From Vibrio sp. DW001 (lineage in GTDB: Bacteria > Pseudomonadota > Gammaproteobacteria > Enterobacterales > Vibrionaceae), in the NCBI RefSeq assembly GCF_029016285.1, contig NZ_CP091976.1, positions 1,364,001-1,428,000 of the forward strand: DNA of 64,000 nt, read 5' to 3'. The notes beneath the pieces were generated by a model. It did not search any database. It had not been told where the DNA came from and was given only the letters and a program-made list of their open reading frames with translations. Positions 17,661-25,898 of the stretch are shown piece after piece. A program made the translations under genes and the position numbers. Position 1 is the stretch's first letter. Each line of letters begins with the position of its first letter.

Positions 17661-17674
17661 TGAACAATCGTTCA
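17661..17674. promoter_or_regulatory. Palindromic TetR operator, site 2 (upstream of yghU)
   Basis: TGAACAATCGTTCA, differing from the perfect TetR operator core TGAACGACCGTTCA (8946-8959) at two positions, lies 100 bp upstream of yghU. Left and right halves pair at 6 of 7 positions. Confidence 0.6.
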
Positions 17675-17773
17675 AATAAGTCTTGAATAATGGTCGCTAA
17701 CAAGCTACATTTTTATCACTCATTGGCGATTCATTCGTCAACAATAAATTCAATGATACGATAGGGGCACATT

Positions 17774-18631
17774 ATGGGAAATGAATATACACCGCCAAAA
17801 GTCTGGTCTGACGAAACGGAAAGTGGTGGAACATGGGCCAGTATCAATCGACCTGTATCAGGGGCTACGCATGAAAAGCCTCTTCCTATCGGTGAACATC
17901 CAATACAGCTGTATTCTATGGGGACTCCAAATGGTCAGAAAGTGACGATCATGCTCGAGGAGTTACTTGCGATAGGTAAAACCGAGGCGGAATATGATGC
18001 ACATCTAATTAACATAATGGAAGGGGACCAGTTCTCCTCTGGTTTTGTCGAGGTTAACCCTAACTCCAAAATCCCTGCATTAGTTGATCGTTCTGTTGAT
18101 GCATCCACGATGCTGTTTGAATCTGGTTCTATACTTTTGTACCTAGCAGAAAAGTTTGATAGCTTTTTACCCGCCAACGGTGCGCAGCGAGCGTCTGTGA
18201 TGAACTGGTTATTCTGGTTACACGGGAGTGCGCCATATTTAGGTGGCGGGTTTGGTCATTTTTACGCCTACGCACCGGAGAAATTCGAATACCCAATTAA
18301 TCGTTTCTCAATGGAAATCAAACGACATCTTGATTTACTGGATAAGCAACTAGCACGAAATACCTATATAGCGGGTGACGAATATAGCATCGCAGACATT
18401 GCAATTTGGCCATGGTACGGCAATCTGGTACTTGGCAATGTTTATGATGCCGCCGAATTCCTAGACGTGAAAAGTTATACCAATCTGGTCCGTTGGACCC
18501 ACCAAATCGCCGATCGACCTGCTGTTCAAAGAGGCCGAATTGTAAACCGTTCTTGGGGTGAAGATTGGGAAGCCGTCGCGGAACGTCATAGTGCCGATGA
18601 CATTACCAATGCCATGAAACTTAAGCCTTAG
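17774..18631 (+). CDS. yghU: YghU-type glutathione transferase / disulfide-bond oxidoreductase
   Basis: A 285-residue cytoplasmic glutathione S-transferase of the Nu class, which binds two glutathiones and reduces disulfides and organic hydroperoxides. The YghU-specific N-terminal extension (EYTPPKVWSDETESGGTWASINRPVSGATHEKPLP) is present. The thioredoxin-like fold (IQLYSMGTPNGQKVTIMLEEL, near 45-65; NPNSKIPAL near 97; FESGSILLYLAEKF near 115) and the helical domain follow. GGGG precedes the ATG. The operator-like palindrome 100 bp upstream links it to the TetR gene at 8.3 kb and to a FrnE-like oxidoreductase, consistent with thiol-stress defence. Confidence 0.92.
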   Translation: MGNEYTPPKVWSDETESGGTWASINRPVSGATHEKPLPIGEHPIQLYSMGTPNGQKVTIMLEELLAIGKTEAEYDAHLINIMEGDQFSSGFVEVNPNSKIPALVDRSVDASTMLFESGSILLYLAEKFDSFLPANGAQRASVMNWLFWLHGSAPYLGGGFGHFYAYAPEKFEYPINRFSMEIKRHLDLLDKQLARNTYIAGDEYSIADIAIWPWYGNLVLGNVYDAAEFLDVKSYTNLVRWTHQIADRPAVQRGRIVNRSWGEDWEAVAERHSADDITNAMKLKP

Positions 18632-18943
18632 TATTCTCATTGCGGGTTTTTCCTGACTCGGCTTTAATTACTCCTAAACCTGATGGAATAGCTGCTTTTG
18701 GTGGTCTACGAAGTCAGGTTTTTTGATCTGAACGGTTTCTAATAAGGTTACATACCAACCTGTAAAATTGTTTGATCAGCAATATTGTTATTAAAGCACC
18801 TTATGAATAAATTTTCGTTTTAATGAAATTATTTATCCGTCGAACCTTTCTATTTAAAAGCCAGAGCAAGACATTAATGAGTCGCTTGTTTACTTTGAAC
18901 TGAAAAAAGTAGATAACATTAGTATCTCTGCAATGAAGGTAAA
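18632..18943. other. Intergenic region after yghU
   Basis: About 310 bp. A possible terminator for yghU is AACCTGA (18677) pairing with TCAGGTT (18714-18720) followed by four more T residues, but the 30-nt loop makes it weak. The rest is AT-rich and should hold the promoter of the next gene. No gene seen. Confidence 0.4.
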
Positions 18944-21103
18944 ATGTTGATGCCCAGAAAAAACCAGATGCTATTGGCATTAGCAATATTGCTCTGTTTA
19001 GCGATTTATTTTGACATGCAATCTTTAGTGACGCTCGATGAACTAAAAAGGTCGATTACTAAATTTAGACAGTGGAGAACAGAGTCACCGGTTTTGGTTA
19101 TAGGTGGGTTTATACTGCTGTATGTTTCGGTTGCTACACTCTCCTTACCTGGTTCCGCGCTGTTGACTCTGACATCAGGTGCATTGTTTGGATTAGTTGA
19201 AGGAGTCGGTATAGCCGTAATATCGTCAAGTATTGGAGCGCTTTTTGCTTTCTTGATTTCTCGATATTTACTTCGAGAATTTATCAAAAACCGTTTTCCA
19301 GAACAGTTGGCCACGATAAACCAAGGGGTAAGAAAAGAGGGAGCCGTTTATTTATTTTCGTTACGGTTAATCCCTATATTTCCTTACTTTATTGTAAATA
19401 TATTGATGAGTGTGACAGCGCTGAGGGCGTGGACGTTTTATTGGGTAAGCGCGTTAGGGATGATTCCTGTGACCGCCGCTTATGTAAATGCAGGAACACA
19501 ACTCGCTCAGATAGATAGTGTCTCTAGCGTCCTTTCCTTGAAGCTGATGCTGTCATTTTCATTGTTGGGCCTCATTCCATTCATTGCAAAAATGGTAGTT
19601 AATAAAATGAAAAAAGATGCAGTAAGCAAAAATTGGACAAAACCAAAGAAATTTGACCGCAACTTAATTGTTATTGGTGCTGGTGCTGGTGGGCTGGTGA
19701 CCAGCTATATTGCCGCGGCAGTAAAGGCTAAAGTGACCTTGATAGAAGCCGGAGAAATGGGTGGGGATTGCTTGAATTACGGTTGTGTACCGAGCAAGGC
19801 TATTATTAAAAGTGCCAAAATGGCGAATAATATCAAAAACGCCCATCATTACGGTTTAGAAGATTCGGTTCCTCAATTTTCCTTCAAAAAGGTGATGCAA
19901 CGTGTTCATGACGTTATCGCAGAGGTTGCGCCTCATGACAGTGTGGAACGCTATACCAGTCTTGGTGTTGATGTTGTAAAAGGTTACGGAAAGATATTAG
20001 ACCCATGGACTGTAGAGATCGCCTATGAAGATGGGACATCGACTAAGCTGACCGCTCGTAGCATTGTTATAGCAACAGGTGCGCGTCCATTTGTTCCACC
20101 GCTACCAGGTATTGAAGATACCGGTTATGTAACCAGCGATACGCTATGGACTGAGTTTGCGAAACTCGACACCGCACCAGAAAAACTGGTCGTGTTGGGT
20201 GGTGGTCCAATTGGGTCTGAATTGGCGCAGTCTTTTTCAAGATTAGGATCAAACGTGACTCAGATTGAGATGGCCGACCGAATCATGATTCGAGAAGATC
20301 TCGAGGTTTCAGAGTTCGCGACCAAAGCACTGCAAAAAAGTGGTGTGAATATACTTACTTCTCATCAGGCACTTCGGTGTGAATTGAAAGATGGTAAGAA
20401 ATTCATTGTGGTTAAGCACCAAGAACAAGAGATTGAGATTGAATATGATCAACTTCTTTGTGCCGTAGGGCGTAGTGCTCGTCTTGATGGTTATGGGCTT
20501 GAAGAACTGGGTATCGAAACCAACCGTACGATCGTAACGAATGAATACTTGGAAACACTTCATCCAAACATCTTCGCCGCAGGCGATATCGTTGGTCCAT
20601 ATCAATTTACACACGTCGCTGCTCACCAAGGTTGGTATGCCGCTGTTAATGCGTTGTTTGGGCAGTTTAAGAAATTTAAAGTAGATTATCGAGTGATTCC
20701 TTGGACAACCTTCATCGATCCAGAAGTCGCAAGAGTGGGTATCAATGAGTACGAAGCACAAGAAAAAGGAATCGACTACGAGGTAACTCGATTCGAGTTT
20801 AAAGAGCTTGATAGGGCCATTACAGAGAGCGCAACCGACGGCTTCATTAAAGTGATTACACCAAAAGGCAAAGACAAAATACTAGGTGTGACCATTGTAT
20901 CTGAGCACGCTGGTGATTTGATTGCAGAGTTTGTTTTGGCCATGAAACATGGCCTTGGTTTGAATAAGATACTGGGTACAATTCATAGTTATCCAACCTG
21001 GGCAGAAGCGAACAAATATACGGCAGGTGAGTGGAAGCGCGATCACGCACCGCAAACTATTCTTCGTTTATTAGAGAAATATCATACATGGCGACGTGGT
21101 TAA
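18944..21103 (+). CDS. VTT/DedA-like membrane domain fused to mercuric-reductase-like flavoprotein
   Basis: A 719-residue fusion. Residues 1-225 form a TVP38/TMEM64 (VTT) membrane domain (LSLPGSALLTLTSGALFGLVEGVG; LRLIPIFPYFIVNILMS). Residues 240-715 are a class-I pyridine-nucleotide disulfide oxidoreductase, with an FAD site (VIGAGAGGLVTS), redox pair GGDCLNYGCVPSKA, NAD site (VVLGGGPIGSELAQSF), FAD site 2 (NIFAAGDIVG) and C-terminal HSYPTWAE, equivalent to the catalytic His-Glu of the family. There is no HMA domain or C-terminal Cys pair, so mercury reduction is unlikely. It is probably an NADH-linked quinone or disulfide reductase held at the membrane. Confidence 0.9.
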   Translation: MLMPRKNQMLLALAILLCLAIYFDMQSLVTLDELKRSITKFRQWRTESPVLVIGGFILLYVSVATLSLPGSALLTLTSGALFGLVEGVGIAVISSSIGALFAFLISRYLLREFIKNRFPEQLATINQGVRKEGAVYLFSLRLIPIFPYFIVNILMSVTALRAWTFYWVSALGMIPVTAAYVNAGTQLAQIDSVSSVLSLKLMLSFSLLGLIPFIAKMVVNKMKKDAVSKNWTKPKKFDRNLIVIGAGAGGLVTSYIAAAVKAKVTLIEAGEMGGDCLNYGCVPSKAIIKSAKMANNIKNAHHYGLEDSVPQFSFKKVMQRVHDVIAEVAPHDSVERYTSLGVDVVKGYGKILDPWTVEIAYEDGTSTKLTARSIVIATGARPFVPPLPGIEDTGYVTSDTLWTEFAKLDTAPEKLVVLGGGPIGSELAQSFSRLGSNVTQIEMADRIMIREDLEVSEFATKALQKSGVNILTSHQALRCELKDGKKFIVVKHQEQEIEIEYDQLLCAVGRSARLDGYGLEELGIETNRTIVTNEYLETLHPNIFAAGDIVGPYQFTHVAAHQGWYAAVNALFGQFKKFKVDYRVIPWTTFIDPEVARVGINEYEAQEKGIDYEVTRFEFKELDRAITESATDGFIKVITPKGKDKILGVTIVSEHAGDLIAEFVLAMKHGLGLNKILGTIHSYPTWAEANKYTAGEWKRDHAPQTILRLLEKYHTWRRG

Positions 21104-21151
21104 CGACACGAAGGTACTGAAATTGATATAATCTGTACGTTAATCGTATTT

Positions 21152-21238
21152 ATGTCAAAAGGCCGCACTGTTCCGAGTGAAATTATGCTCAATGTGAATA
21201 GTCGCGGCCAAGTTATCTTTGAAGGACTGGGAAATTGA
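21152..21238 (+). CDS. Possible 28-residue leader ORF
   Basis: An ATG frame of 28 codons ends at TGA 21236-21238, which overlaps the TTG start (21235) of the next gene, the geometry of translational coupling. The frame coincides with a large hairpin (21161-21173 pairing with 21196-21209, one bulge), so it could be a translated leader whose reading opens the downstream start. The predicted peptide is polar with no motif, and its own ribosome binding site is poor. Confidence 0.3.
   Translation: MSKGRTVPSEIMLNVNSRGQVIFEGLGN
21161..21209 (+). promoter_or_regulatory. Long stem-loop in the leader of the OB-fold gene
   Basis: GGCCGC plus ACTGTTC pairs with GAATAGT, one bulged C, and GCGGCC: thirteen pairs closing a 22-nt loop. 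It ends 26 bp before the TTG start and has no T run, so it is not an ordinary terminator. It may be an RNA leader element or a protein-binding site. Confidence 0.4.
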
Positions 21239-21909
21239 AAAATTTTGTTAATCTTGTTGTTATTATGTTCATCACACTCTTACCTAGAGCATTCGCCTCT
21301 GAGAACGTGAATTTATCAGGAAAAGTGTTAGAAGCTTTGAATTCAGGTGGCTATGCCTATGTGTTAGTGGAACTGGAATCAGAGCAGAGATGGTTTGCAG
21401 GCCCTAGCGCCCAGATAAATGTGGGTGATGTTGTGTCGTTTGACGAAGAAGGCATTGGCATGACTCAGTTTCACAGCAAAAGCCTCAATCGTGATTTCGA
21501 CATTATCTACTTTGTTAATGCCATTCACAATGGTAATAGCGTCTCGGTTGTTGCATCGGGTCAGGCAGCGCAGTCTAGCGTCGTTATAGACGAAATAACG
21601 CCAGCAGAGGGTGGTAATACCGTGGCAGACATCGTGGCTCAGAAAGATGCCCTGTCCGGAAAAACCGTTGTGTTACGAGGTAAAGTGGTTAAGTTTAGCC
21701 CTCAGATAATGAAAAAAAACTGGTTACATATTCAAGATGGGACTAGCGATTCAGCAACGGGCCTGAATGACCTCACCATCACGACGGCAGATTCTGCCCG
21801 TGTCGGTGATATCGTGACGATTACAGGCACACTTACACTGAATAAAGACTTTGGTTACGGTTATAAATATGACCTGATTATTGAAGAAGCTACCGTCGTT
21901 ACTGAGTAG
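21235..21909 (+). CDS. Exported OB-fold (NrfJ-like) protein
   Basis: A 224-residue periplasmic protein from a TTG start, the only one giving an intact signal peptide (cleavage near AFA-SE). The C-terminal half (SGKTVVLRGKVVKFSPQIMKKNWLHIQDGTSDSATGLNDLTITT, about 145-190) is an OB-fold like those in NrfJ-type and other small exported DNA-binding-like domains. The N-terminal half appears to be a second beta domain. A lipoprotein gene follows 44 bp downstream. The ligand is unknown; haem-lyase or redox accessory roles are possible but not shown by this sequence. Confidence 0.68.
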   Translation: MKNFVNLVVIMFITLLPRAFASENVNLSGKVLEALNSGGYAYVLVELESEQRWFAGPSAQINVGDVVSFDEEGIGMTQFHSKSLNRDFDIIYFVNAIHNGNSVSVVASGQAAQSSVVIDEITPAEGGNTVADIVAQKDALSGKTVVLRGKVVKFSPQIMKKNWLHIQDGTSDSATGLNDLTITTADSARVGDIVTITGTLTLNKDFGYGYKYDLIIEEATVVTE

Positions 21910-21953
21910 TGAGCATATTGAATTACCGCCTGATTTTGTACAAAGGACAACCC

Positions 21954-22415
21954 ATGAATAATTGCTTGAAGCTCATTTTGACAGTGGCCTCTCCGCTGGT
22001 GCTAACCGGTTGTTTCAGTGAGACGAATAACCTGCCTGATCAGAGGCCAGATTATGCCTATGAGTTGGATACGTGGCAGGAAAACTCTGAGGTATATGAA
22101 TTCACTATGAAAGCGAATCCAGAGCAAGCTTGCATTATGCTTATGCTCGACTCAGGAAAAGATATGGGGCTTTCGTGTATTCCTAAAGGGCCGCAAGGAA
22201 AATTAGACAAATTACTACCTGCGGATTTTGCTTACGAACTAGATACTTGGGCTGCGAACTCAGAGATCTATGAGTTTACACCGCGTTCAAATACAAACTA
22301 CTCGTGCCTTATGTATATGCTAGATTCCGGTAATGCTATGGGATTACGCTGTGCTCCCAAGGCAAGCAAAGCTATAGAAACGCCATCTCAAAGTGAACAA
22401 CCTTTAAGTAAATAG
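21954..22415 (+). CDS. Lipoprotein with internal tandem duplication
   Basis: A 153-residue lipoprotein, start at 21954 (MNNCLKLILT), chosen because the signal peptide ends directly in lipobox LTGC (C20). The mature part contains two copies of an approximately 46-residue unit: YAYELDTWQENSEVYEF...LMLDSGKDMGLSCIPK and FAYELDTWAANSEIYEF...YMLDSGNAMGLRCAPK. About 60% of positions match, with one conserved cysteine pair each. It follows the OB-fold gene and is probably co-transcribed. An outer- or inner-membrane anchored binding protein is plausible. Family not recognised. Confidence 0.7.
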   Translation: MNNCLKLILTVASPLVLTGCFSETNNLPDQRPDYAYELDTWQENSEVYEFTMKANPEQACIMLMLDSGKDMGLSCIPKGPQGKLDKLLPADFAYELDTWAANSEIYEFTPRSNTNYSCLMYMLDSGNAMGLRCAPKASKAIETPSQSEQPLSK

Positions 22416-22416
22416 A

Positions 22417-22444
22417 CACGAGTGACTAAGAATCACGAGTGATT
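22417..22444. repeat. CACGAGTGA direct repeat with small palindrome
   Basis: CACGAGTGA occurs at 22417-22425 and 22434-22442. The second copy lies in a palindrome AATCAC-GA-GTGATT (22431-22444). It lies just after the lipoprotein stop. Role unknown. Confidence 0.3.
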
Positions 22445-22550
22445 GAAAATTAGTAGTCTGCGAACAGAATTCCGCCGTCGACGTAGTTGTCGTCAGCGGG
22501 AATCTATTGCAGACAGCGATAAGGCTCATGACGGTTATTCATCGAGTCGG

Positions 22551-22766
22551 TCACGTCACAGACATCAAATCACTTGCCGTGTCACCAGAATTATTATTGT
22601 TCAGATTCGACGCATCCTTTTTGGCACGAAGATTCCACACGTAAATCGGAGCGGATGACGCGCAGTCATTGCATACGATGTGAAATTCTTTCAATCTACT
22701 CCCCCATACCGGTATTCGGCTCTCAGAAGTTAAATTGTTTCCACCACAAAATGGGCATGATTTCAT
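22551..22766 (-). CDS. Small zinc-ribbon (Lar-like) protein
   Basis: A 71-residue protein with two zinc-binding CxxC pairs: CPFCGG at residues 4-9 and CNDC near 33. The tail is Asn/Asp-rich and polar. The ATG at 22766 follows GGAGGT at ideal spacing. The pattern CPFCGG...WxxRxxxFxIxCxxC resembles Lar-type restriction-alleviation proteins and related zinc ribbons, often phage-derived, but no restriction or phage gene adjoins it. It is convergent with the lipoprotein gene and 29 bp from the end of the RND gene. Role uncertain. Confidence 0.6.
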   Translation of the reverse strand: MKSCPFCGGNNLTSESRIPVWGSRLKEFHIVCNDCASSAPIYVWNLRAKKDASNLNNNNSGDTASDLMSVT

Positions 22767-22795
22767 AATTACCTCCATTCACAGGTTATGTAGGG

Positions 22796-25700
22796 CTACG
22801 ATTGCGCGACCTCGACTGGGTGAGCCGCAATACTGGCGGACATTTTTGTTAGCAACTTGAACACGGACGGAACAAAATAGAACGAAAGCAATGTCGTCAG
22901 TGCGGTACCACCAGCAATGGCAACCGCAAATGGAGGCCAGAACCCACCACCAGCCAAAATCAGTGGTAAAAAACCACCTATTGTCGTTATGGTGGTTGAC
23001 GTGATATGTCGGGTACAACTCATCACGGCAGTCAATATCGCGTCTGAATTACCTTGGCTGGCATCAGGACAAGATCTTAGCTCGGCAATAATGACAATTG
23101 CCGCATTAATGGCCAAACCAACCACGCCAAGTAAGGCGATTATTGCTGTAAAACCAAACGGATAACTGAACAGCCAAATGGAAAATATACCAAGACCTGC
23201 CGCTAGGCCAGCCACGACAAAAATGACGGCGCTTAACCGAAAAGAGTTAAAAGACAGTACGACCACAAGCACCATCAAAACGGCGACAACAGAGACGTTT
23301 CCAACCAGTTGATTGACGGACTCATCTCGTTCGGCGGCCTCGCCACCGAATTCGATTGCATAGCCAGTTGGAAATGGGTAGTTTTCTAACTCCTTCTTGA
23401 AATCGTCTAGAACCGTTTGCGGCAGTACACTTGATTCTATATAGCCTTCGATGGTGTTGACTCTACGACCATTTCTTCTGGTGACACCGCCAATACTTGG
23501 TATTAATTCCAACTCAGATAGGCTGAGTACAGATACACCAGTGTTTTTGCCGTTAGAAGAGACAGGGAATCGTAAATTGTTCAAGTCATCGTAGTTTTCT
23601 CGTTCTTTATCTTTAATACTGACTCTAAGGGGAATCGACTCTGTCCCTTCGATGATACTTCCACTCTCATTACCTACTAATGTGGATTGTAATAGTCCGG
23701 CGAATTGGTTGAGGTTAAGACCGTTGAGTTGGATAGCCTCTTCGTCTACATTCAATTCAAACTGCGGAATACCCGCGGGTAAGCTTTCTCGTGTGTGCGT
23801 AACGTGGTCAATATTTGACAAAATCAAGCGAATGTCTTCACCAATACTCTTTAATTTAGTTAAGTCATTGCCGTAAACTCTTAACTCTATTGGTGCAGTA
23901 AAGGGGGGACCTTGTTCCAATTTTCGAACCAATATCTGTGCCTGCGGAAAGTTATTATCCAACTCTGATTGGAGCTTTGGAATGAGTCGGTTTGCGGCTT
24001 CGAAATTCGTCGTTTTAACCATAGCATGAGAAAAAAACGGCGCGTTGTGTTCTGGTGGCACCATGTTGTAATAGAAAGAAGGAAATGCAGATCCTATCAA
24101 CCAGTTAACTTGTTCTACATCTTCATTGTCAGCGATAAATGCATGGATCTGTTCTGTCGCGGACTTTGTGGCATAAATACTGGCTTGAGTGGGTAAATAA
24201 ACCTGAACCTCGAACATATCTCTGTCGGAGGCAGGGAAAAACTGTTCTGTTAACTGGGAAGTGCTCCAATAACCAAAAATAGGTAACATCATCGTTAACG
24301 CTATTGTTATCAAAGGATGACGTATGGCGATCGCCACTGAACGCCCAAACCATTTACTTAAAATAGGAATGCTTATTCCTGTCTGATACCAATTTGACGA
24401 CGTTGTTTTGCTTGGAAGAAAAATACTCGATATTGAAGCAATAACGGTGTGCGAAATAACATACGAACCAACTAGTGAAAAAGAGACGGTTAACGCGATA
24501 GAACCGACAAATTCACCGGTGGCCCCAGGCATAAGAAAGATAGGAGCAAAGGCAAGTACGGTAGTCAGTGTAGAACCAAGCAATGGTGTCCAGAGGTGCT
24601 GAATCGCTAACATAGCGGATTCAAGTTTAGCTTTGCCTTTAAGGCGATAACTTTGGATAGTATCCACCATAACAACGGCGTTATCGACCATTATGCCCAG
24701 CGCAACGATAAAACCAGTTACGGACATCTGGTCTATAGGAACCCCTAAGTATTTCATCAGAGATAGCGTTGTTAACATGGTCAAAGGGAGTGACAAGGCG
24801 ATAATCAGTGCAGCGCGAAACCCGAGAGTAAATAGCAGCACAATCAGCACAAGACTAAAACCAATAATTAGGCTTTCAGTCAACTCGAGTAGTCTAACCT
24901 CTGTATAAGGTTGCTGGCTAAATATTACGTCGGCTTTGATATTACTGGGTAATGCGTCGCGAAACTCATCTAATAGATTAATCGCCGACGGTGTCCATTT
25001 ATCAACGCGAAGATTTGATTGCATTCGTATCGCGACAATGACTCCAGGTTTACCGTCGATGAGCGCAAGTTCGTCATAAGGTGTTTTATAAGAACGCTGT
25101 ACGTCAGCAACATCTCCGATGCGAATGGTGTGACCAACATTATTAATGGAGATTGGAACCTGCCTAACCCGTTCTATAGAATCAAGATTAGACGATATTT
25201 CCAAACCAAATCTTGTTGAATCATTGACGAGTTCTCCTGCCGAGTTTTTAACATCTGCCCCGTCTAAAGCGCTTGCTAATTGTTGGCTAGAGTAGCCTAA
25301 CGCTGCCGCTTTATTCACGTCAATATTGACGGAAATTTCCTCATCAAGTAAGCCGTAGTCCTCTACGAAGGCGGTGCCGGATAGTATTCGAAACCGTGTT
25401 GCTAACTCTTTAGCATATCGACCTAAAATCAATAGGTCTTCTTCGCCAGAACCTTGCCAATTTAGCGAGATCATAAGGGTAAATGCTTGACCGCTGTCCG
25501 TATCGAGATCAGGAGTGTGTGCGCTTTGTGGCAACTCCGGTTCTACGTCTGATAACTTATCTCGAACCTTTGACCAAATGGGTTCGATATCCACTATTGT
25601 ATCGTCCAGTTCAAGACTAATTATTGAAACACCGAGGCGGGAAGTCGACGTGATTTTGATAATCTCGCTGAGTTGACGAAGTTCATTTTCAATCACTTCG

Positions 25701-25888
25701 GTAACAAGGGATTCCACTCGTGTTGCGTTGGCACCGGGGTAGATAGTTGAAATCGTTGCATTGCGACTGACGATGGCAGGGTCTTCTGCTCTTGGTAACG
25801 TATTTAATGCCGAAAAGCCACCAACGACTAAAAAGGCGACGATTAAGACCATTAGACGAGAGTTGGAGATAATGTTTGCGTATTTCAT
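22796..25888 (-). CDS. RND efflux transporter permease subunit
   Basis: A 1030-residue inner-membrane proton/drug antiporter with the RND duplication: TM1, a large periplasmic loop (about 35-330), TM2-6 (about 335-545), a second loop (about 560-850) and TM7-12. The TM4 relay residues are present (GIMVDNAVVMVDTI). The helix-6 and helix-12 basic and Gly-rich motifs (GSTLTTVLAFAPIFLMPG; SCTRHITSTTITTIGGFLPLIL) fit the VexF/MexF-like or CzcA-related clades. It is 10 bp behind the adaptor gene. No outer-membrane factor is encoded here, so TolC or another channel must be shared. Confidence 0.93.
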   Translation of the reverse strand: MKYANIISNSRLMVLIVAFLVVGGFSALNTLPRAEDPAIVSRNATISTIYPGANATRVESLVTEVIENELRQLSEIIKITSTSRLGVSIISLELDDTIVDIEPIWSKVRDKLSDVEPELPQSAHTPDLDTDSGQAFTLMISLNWQGSGEEDLLILGRYAKELATRFRILSGTAFVEDYGLLDEEISVNIDVNKAAALGYSSQQLASALDGADVKNSAGELVNDSTRFGLEISSNLDSIERVRQVPISINNVGHTIRIGDVADVQRSYKTPYDELALIDGKPGVIVAIRMQSNLRVDKWTPSAINLLDEFRDALPSNIKADVIFSQQPYTEVRLLELTESLIIGFSLVLIVLLFTLGFRAALIIALSLPLTMLTTLSLMKYLGVPIDQMSVTGFIVALGIMVDNAVVMVDTIQSYRLKGKAKLESAMLAIQHLWTPLLGSTLTTVLAFAPIFLMPGATGEFVGSIALTVSFSLVGSYVISHTVIASISSIFLPSKTTSSNWYQTGISIPILSKWFGRSVAIAIRHPLITIALTMMLPIFGYWSTSQLTEQFFPASDRDMFEVQVYLPTQASIYATKSATEQIHAFIADNEDVEQVNWLIGSAFPSFYYNMVPPEHNAPFFSHAMVKTTNFEAANRLIPKLQSELDNNFPQAQILVRKLEQGPPFTAPIELRVYGNDLTKLKSIGEDIRLILSNIDHVTHTRESLPAGIPQFELNVDEEAIQLNGLNLNQFAGLLQSTLVGNESGSIIEGTESIPLRVSIKDKERENYDDLNNLRFPVSSNGKNTGVSVLSLSELELIPSIGGVTRRNGRRVNTIEGYIESSVLPQTVLDDFKKELENYPFPTGYAIEFGGEAAERDESVNQLVGNVSVVAVLMVLVVVLSFNSFRLSAVIFVVAGLAAGLGIFSIWLFSYPFGFTAIIALLGVVGLAINAAIVIIAELRSCPDASQGNSDAILTAVMSCTRHITSTTITTIGGFLPLILAGGGFWPPFAVAIAGGTALTTLLSFYFVPSVFKLLTKMSASIAAHPVEVAQS

Positions 25889-25898
25889 GATGGTCTCT

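Noticed and set aside
18944..21103. Calling the fused flavoenzyme mercuric reductase (merA)
   Set aside because: No N-terminal HMA domain, no C-terminal vicinal Cys pair and no mer neighbours; only the generic reductase core is shared.
22443..22658. Plus-strand 71-codon frame opposite the zinc-ribbon gene
   Set aside because: Very Arg/Ser-rich, no ribosome binding site, and antisense to a frame with clear CxxC motifs and a strong start.
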